From contig NZ_FNRA01000004.1 in the NCBI RefSeq assembly GCF_900107535.1, positions 62,001-126,000 of the forward strand: a stretch of DNA of 64,000 bases, in the 5' to 3' direction. Below, piece by piece: positions 60,189 through 64,000 of the stretch (positions are counted from its first letter, which is position 1; each line of letters starts with the position of its first letter). Origin of the DNA: Pedobacter hartonius (GTDB lineage: Bacteria > Bacteroidota > Bacteroidia > Sphingobacteriales > Sphingobacteriaceae). The notes beneath the pieces were generated by a model. That model was not told the DNA's origin. It did no database searches and saw only the letters and a program-made list of their open reading frames with translations. Both the position numbers and the translations under genes were made by a program.

Positions 60189-63068
60189 ATGGAAAAGATC
60201 AAAAAACTAATTTTGAAGACCTTGAAATGGGTCGGGATTTTTGTGGCATCTATACTATTTTTGATGTTTATTATTCCATTGTTGTTCCCTGGAACTATTT
60301 CTGAGCAGGTAAAAATATTTGCCAATAAGCGCCTTGCCGGGAAACTGGATTATAAAAGAACACATCTTACATTTTTCAGGCATTTCCCATCGCTTACAGT
60401 ATCTGTGGATGATTTATTACTTCTGGGTTCCAAGCCCTTTCAGCAGGATACTTTGCTCTCTGCAAAAGAAGTAGCAGCAGGAATCAATCTGAAAAATCTG
60501 ATTTTTGACGGTGAGGTTAAGATCGATGAAATATACGTAAATGATGCGTATGCAAATGTTTTTGTCAATAGCAAAGGGCTGGCAAATTATAATGTCTATG
60601 TGTCCAACCCTTCCAAAAGCTCAAAAGATACCGCTGAAAAGGGCACATCTGTAAAACTTGACCTCATCAAATTCAGGAACTGGCATATTAAATACAATGA
60701 TCGTCCGGCAAGAATATTAGTGGATGCAAAAGGACTCAATTATACAGGGCAGGGTGGATTAAGTGAAGATATTTTTGATCTCAAAACCGACCTTGAGATT
60801 GATCAGCTTGATTTTAGTCTGAATAGGATTTGGTATGCACAACAAAAATACCTGCATGCTGATCTGATTACAAGAATCAATACTGATGCACTGACTTTTG
60901 TACTCAGAAAAAATGAATTAAAGATCAATGATCTCCCGTTAAAATTCACTGGTTTCGTAAGCATCCTTAAGGATGGGTACAATCTTGATATCAAAGCTGC
61001 TTCAGAAAAAACTACCATTCGTGATATGATTTCTGTGCTGCCGCCGCAATATCTTGATTGGGCAAAAGATACCAAACTAGAGGGTAAAAGTGACTTGTTT
61101 TTTAGTCTGAAAGGGCAGTTTAGTGAACCCAGAAACGTTAAACCGAAGTTTACTGCGCGCCTGCTGGTTAATGATGGCGTAATCTCCAGCACAAAGGCGC
61201 CGGTGCCTATGAATAATCTGAATGTTGACCTTAATATTGATTTTCCCTCATTAGATCCGGAACAACTAGGGCTGGACCTTAAAAAATTGAGCTTCGATCT
61301 CGGACCGAAAAACAGTTTCCTGGCGGTAGTAAAAACCAAAGGATTAAGCCAGATGAATGTGAATGCAGACATTAAAGGTGCTGTAAATCTGCAGACACTG
61401 GACGAAGCATTGGGTTTAAAAGATCTTGAAATCAGAGGCCTCATGAATGCTGACGTCAAGGCGAATGGAATTTTCAGCATGGATAAAAAACTATTTCCGA
61501 AAACCAATGGATATATTGATTTGAAGAATGGCTGGCTAAAAACAACATCTTATCCAAACCCGATAAAGAATATCAATCTGACAGCTACTATCAAAAATAC
61601 TGATGGAACCTTTAGCAGCCTTGGTGTAAAGCTTGATCCTTTTAAATTTGATTTTGAAGGAAATCCGGTATTCGTTAATGCCGATTTACAGAATTTCGAA
61701 GATCTGCTTTATAAAGTACGCGCAAAAGGGGTTTTAAATATTGGGAGGATTTATCAGGTTTTTGCAAAAAAAGGATTGAATGTTACTGGATTAATAACGG
61801 CGGATCTTTCCCTTAATGGACGACAAAGTTATGCCACCACTGGTCAGTACAGTAAACTTGATAACAAAGGCACCCTAATCCTGAAAAATATAAAAGCAAA
61901 TACCGCATACCTCCCGAAGACATTTTATCTTAAAGAGGGTAACTTCCAGTTTGAAAATGAAAAAATGTGGTTCAGGAAGTTTTACGCCACTTATGGTAAA
62001 TCTGATTTTTCGCTGAATGGACATCTGCTCAATACGATCAATTATTTTATCGAGCGCAAAGGAACTCTCCGTGGAAACTTTGCAATGCATTCCAATTATA
62101 TCCTGGTTGATGAATTTATGGCACTGAAGAATGGCGACAATGATGACAAATCAATAGAAGTTGAATACGCGAAAGCCGAAAACCCGAAAAGCAGCGGAGT
62201 AGTGATCGTTCCGAAAAATCTGGATGTTTCCTTAGAGGCCAATGCAAAAAAAGTAGAATTCAAAGGGCTGGATATTGATCAGCTTCATGGAATGGCTGCT
62301 ATAAAGAATGGCCAGATCTTTTTGAAGAATACCATACTTGATATTGCGGGAAGCAGGATGAATATTGATGCGCGTTACAAAGATGAATCACCCCTAACTG
62401 CCAACTTTGATGTTGCCGTTAAAGTGAAGGATTTTAATGTCCAGAGGGCTTATAAAGAAATTGCTATGGTGCGCCAACTGGCTACCTCTGCAAAGGACGT
62501 GAGTGGGATCGTCTCGCTGGGTTATAAGCTGAAAGGTGATTTTGATGCCAATATGAACCCTATTTATCCTTCTTTAGAAGGTGGAGGAGTAGTAAACCTA
62601 CGGGATGTAGCAGTGAAAAACATAAAAATGCTCTCTGTGATTGGTGATAATGTAGGAGCTGATGCCTTTAATAATCCCGATATGAAAGGGGTCAATATTG
62701 AAACACATATTAAAGATAACCTGATCCATATTGAGGAATTTACATTTAAAGTATCCGTCCTCAGACCAACCATCAGCGGGACCACAAGTTTCAACGGATT
62801 ATTGGATATTCTGGTAAAGATAGGGCTACCACCTGCTGGTTGGATCGGCGTTCCTGTGGTAGTAACAGGCACACAAGAAAAGCCTAAAATTAAAATATTC
62901 AGCAGAACCGGCCAGGGAATTTTGAAAGCGCTTTACAACAGGAAAACCAATGATGTGATCCGTGAAGAGAGACGTGATCAAAAGAAATCAGGAAGGGAGC
63001 AGCGTAAGGAGAAAAGAGCCCAGGAAAAGAAAGCTAAAAAAGCGGAAGAACAAGTAAATCCAAACTGA
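60189..63068 (+). CDS. AsmA-like family protein
   Basis: Protein of 959 residues with one N-terminal membrane segment (about 14-35) and the remainder in the periplasm. It opens with the AsmA pattern (GKLDYKRTHLTFFRHFPSLT with VSVDDLLLLG) and continues as a long repetitive beta structure typical of the AsmA/TamB-related bridge proteins, with the C-terminal ALYNRKTNDVIREERR segment and a Lys/Glu-rich tail. The superfamily is implicated in phospholipid movement between membranes; role here inferred. It stands alone after the arsenic operon. Confidence 0.85.
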   Translation: MEKIKKLILKTLKWVGIFVASILFLMFIIPLLFPGTISEQVKIFANKRLAGKLDYKRTHLTFFRHFPSLTVSVDDLLLLGSKPFQQDTLLSAKEVAAGINLKNLIFDGEVKIDEIYVNDAYANVFVNSKGLANYNVYVSNPSKSSKDTAEKGTSVKLDLIKFRNWHIKYNDRPARILVDAKGLNYTGQGGLSEDIFDLKTDLEIDQLDFSLNRIWYAQQKYLHADLITRINTDALTFVLRKNELKINDLPLKFTGFVSILKDGYNLDIKAASEKTTIRDMISVLPPQYLDWAKDTKLEGKSDLFFSLKGQFSEPRNVKPKFTARLLVNDGVISSTKAPVPMNNLNVDLNIDFPSLDPEQLGLDLKKLSFDLGPKNSFLAVVKTKGLSQMNVNADIKGAVNLQTLDEALGLKDLEIRGLMNADVKANGIFSMDKKLFPKTNGYIDLKNGWLKTTSYPNPIKNINLTATIKNTDGTFSSLGVKLDPFKFDFEGNPVFVNADLQNFEDLLYKVRAKGVLNIGRIYQVFAKKGLNVTGLITADLSLNGRQSYATTGQYSKLDNKGTLILKNIKANTAYLPKTFYLKEGNFQFENEKMWFRKFYATYGKSDFSLNGHLLNTINYFIERKGTLRGNFAMHSNYILVDEFMALKNGDNDDKSIEVEYAKAENPKSSGVVIVPKNLDVSLEANAKKVEFKGLDIDQLHGMAAIKNGQIFLKNTILDIAGSRMNIDARYKDESPLTANFDVAVKVKDFNVQRAYKEIAMVRQLATSAKDVSGIVSLGYKLKGDFDANMNPIYPSLEGGGVVNLRDVAVKNIKMLSVIGDNVGADAFNNPDMKGVNIETHIKDNLIHIEEFTFKVSVLRPTISGTTSFNGLLDILVKIGLPPAGWIGVPVVVTGTQEKPKIKIFSRTGQGILKALYNRKTNDVIREERRDQKKSGREQRKEKRAQEKKAKKAEEQVNPN

Positions 63069-63340
63069 CGGGTTTACGTTCATTTATACTTTTTCTACCT
63101 TTATACTGCATCAGGTCGCGGAGCAACATGATCATCTGCAGCAACTGTACGAAGGATAAGTCTAATATTCTTCAGGTTATGTCAAAATGAAATTTACCAC
63201 GCCATTTTGAAACGGTGTAGCATAGCAGTAAATGCCTTGAAATTAATTTATTGCTCTTGTTCTTGCTTTTAGCAGACTTTTCCTGACTTTTTAAAATTAG
63301 GGCACCAGTTTTGGATTGCGCTCTGCAATCAACACAAAAA

Positions 63341-63481
63341 ATGAATAATCAATTGATATTTGTGCGTATGGCTACTTTGAATGATATCAAATACATCAGT
63401 GATATTCTTCAGCGTAAAAATAAGTGCAACTGCCTTTGTACAGCTAATCCCAAATCCTATCATCATGAAAAAATTATATGA
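63341..63481 (+). pseudogene. Internally deleted GNAT of arginine-cluster type
   Basis: A 46-codon reading begins MNNQLIFVRMATLNDIKYIS then DILQ, like the first 24 residues of the GNAT found at the head of Bacteroidota arginine clusters. It jumps straight to RKNKCNCLCTA, resembling the Cys-rich C-terminal end of the same proteins (KNCxCTA pattern), then runs out of frame into the M20 gene. The middle of about 150 residues is missing. The family match is from memory of these sequences, not a search. Confidence 0.5.
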
Positions 63482-64000
63482 ACAGGCAGTCTTATTGCTT
63501 GAAAAACTGATCAGTATTCGCTCTTTCAGCGGAGAAGAAAACATTGCAGCTGATGAGGTCGAAAAGTTTTTAAATGAACATTCCGTATCCTCAATCCGTA
63601 AGTTTAACAACATTTGGTGTTACAATAAATATTTCGATCAAAATAAGCCAACCATCATGCTCAATTCGCATATGGATACGGTAAAACCAAATTCGCAATA
63701 TATCAATGACCCTTTGGAACCAATAATTAAAGACGGAAAGTTATACGGCCTGGGCAGCAATGATGCTGGAGGTGCTTTAGTATCCCTTATTTCAACTTTC
63801 CTCTATTTTTACGAAAGAGAGGATCTGCCATATAACCTCTGCATTACAGTCACGGCCGAAGAAGAGAATTCCGGGAGCAAAGGGATAAGGTGTATCTTAA
63901 ACGATCTGATGCCTATTTCTTTCGCGATAGTAGGAGAACCAACCAATATGCAATTGGCTATCGCAGAAAGGGGCTCTATGGTGTTGGATTGTGTTTCAAC
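63465..64000 (+). CDS. M20-family deacetylase, acetylornithine/acetylcitrulline type (3' end beyond window)
   Basis: N-terminal 178 residues of an M20 metallopeptidase-like deacylase from the ATG at 63465. Zinc-site residues are visible: HMD in TIMLNSHMDTVKPN, the bridging Asp in YGLGSNDAGGA, the catalytic and binding Glu pair in VTAEEENSGSKG, and the GEPTNMQLAIAERG segment. It resembles the ArgE-like enzyme of the Bacteroidota arginine pathway, which uses acylated intermediates. The gene runs off the right edge. A deleted GNAT remnant overlaps its start by 17 bases. Confidence 0.85.
   Translation, partial: MKKLYEQAVLLLEKLISIRSFSGEENIAADEVEKFLNEHSVSSIRKFNNIWCYNKYFDQNKPTIMLNSHMDTVKPNSQYINDPLEPIIKDGKLYGLGSNDAGGALVSLISTFLYFYEREDLPYNLCITVTAEEENSGSKGIRCILNDLMPISFAIVGEPTNMQLAIAERGSMVLDCVS

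Overview
The window looks like a chromosomal segment of a Bacteroidota member, most likely Sphingobacteriaceae and Pedobacter-like. This rests on family content: DUF6266 and DUF4296 proteins, TIGR02757, MutS2 with a C-terminal Smr domain, a THUMP-like methyltransferase, OmpP1/FadL, an archaeal-type prolyl-tRNA synthetase and Bacteroidota-type ECF sigma factors. The DNA is AT-rich with long AT intergenic stretches. The assignment is inference; no rRNA or marker comparison was possible. I saw no tRNA, rRNA, CRISPR array or intact insertion sequence.

Positions 1-26,000 are dense, ordinary core genome. A minus-strand run carries a YggS protein, a GNAT, a DUF3298 lipoprotein, aspartokinase and a SAM methyltransferase cut by the left edge. 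Plus-strand genes follow: DUF4296 lipoprotein, mutS2, a PQQ sugar dehydrogenase lipoprotein and both CoA-transferase subunits. Then come uridine kinase, a LysM/RlpA-like protein, Dps, a UbiD decarboxylase, an OmpP1 porin with a Gly/Tyr-rich lipoprotein, proS, a Cys/Met-metabolism PLP enzyme, TIGR02757, a DUF1905/YdeI protein, a dolichol-phosphate-mannose-synthase-like glycosyltransferase, a POT peptide transporter and a thiolase. Between TIGR02757 and the DUF1905 gene sit two giant hairpins with unrelated stems but the same 28-nt loop in opposite orientation. This is the most unusual structure in the window.

Positions 26,000-58,000 are accessory. Regulators (ECF, TetR, HxlR, AraC, LacI, Crp) sit beside small enzymes (alpha/beta hydrolases, SDRs, cupin, VOC, SnoaL-like) and transporters. 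The region also holds many gene remnants: a split lipoprotein under a Fur-box-like palindrome, a fragment with both natural ends missing, an AraC/HxlR mosaic, a truncated and frameshifted LytTR regulator, a histidine-kinase tail, a frameshifted EthD gene, a broken HxlR gene, and two chimeric oxidoreductase remnants. Intact modules include a sugar-acid/polyol locus (LacI, MFS, mannitol-dehydrogenase-family enzyme), a TetR-epoxide-hydrolase-like unit with three matching operator candidates, and two translationally coupled DUF6266 genes next to an 11-bp-unit repeat palindrome.

Positions 57,900-64,000 hold an arsenic operon (arsR-arsC-acr3) with the same 23-bp operator-like sequence before arsR and before arsC, then a 959-residue AsmA-like protein. 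The right edge holds the start of an M20 deacetylase of the arginine-pathway type, preceded by what looks like an internally deleted GNAT gene.
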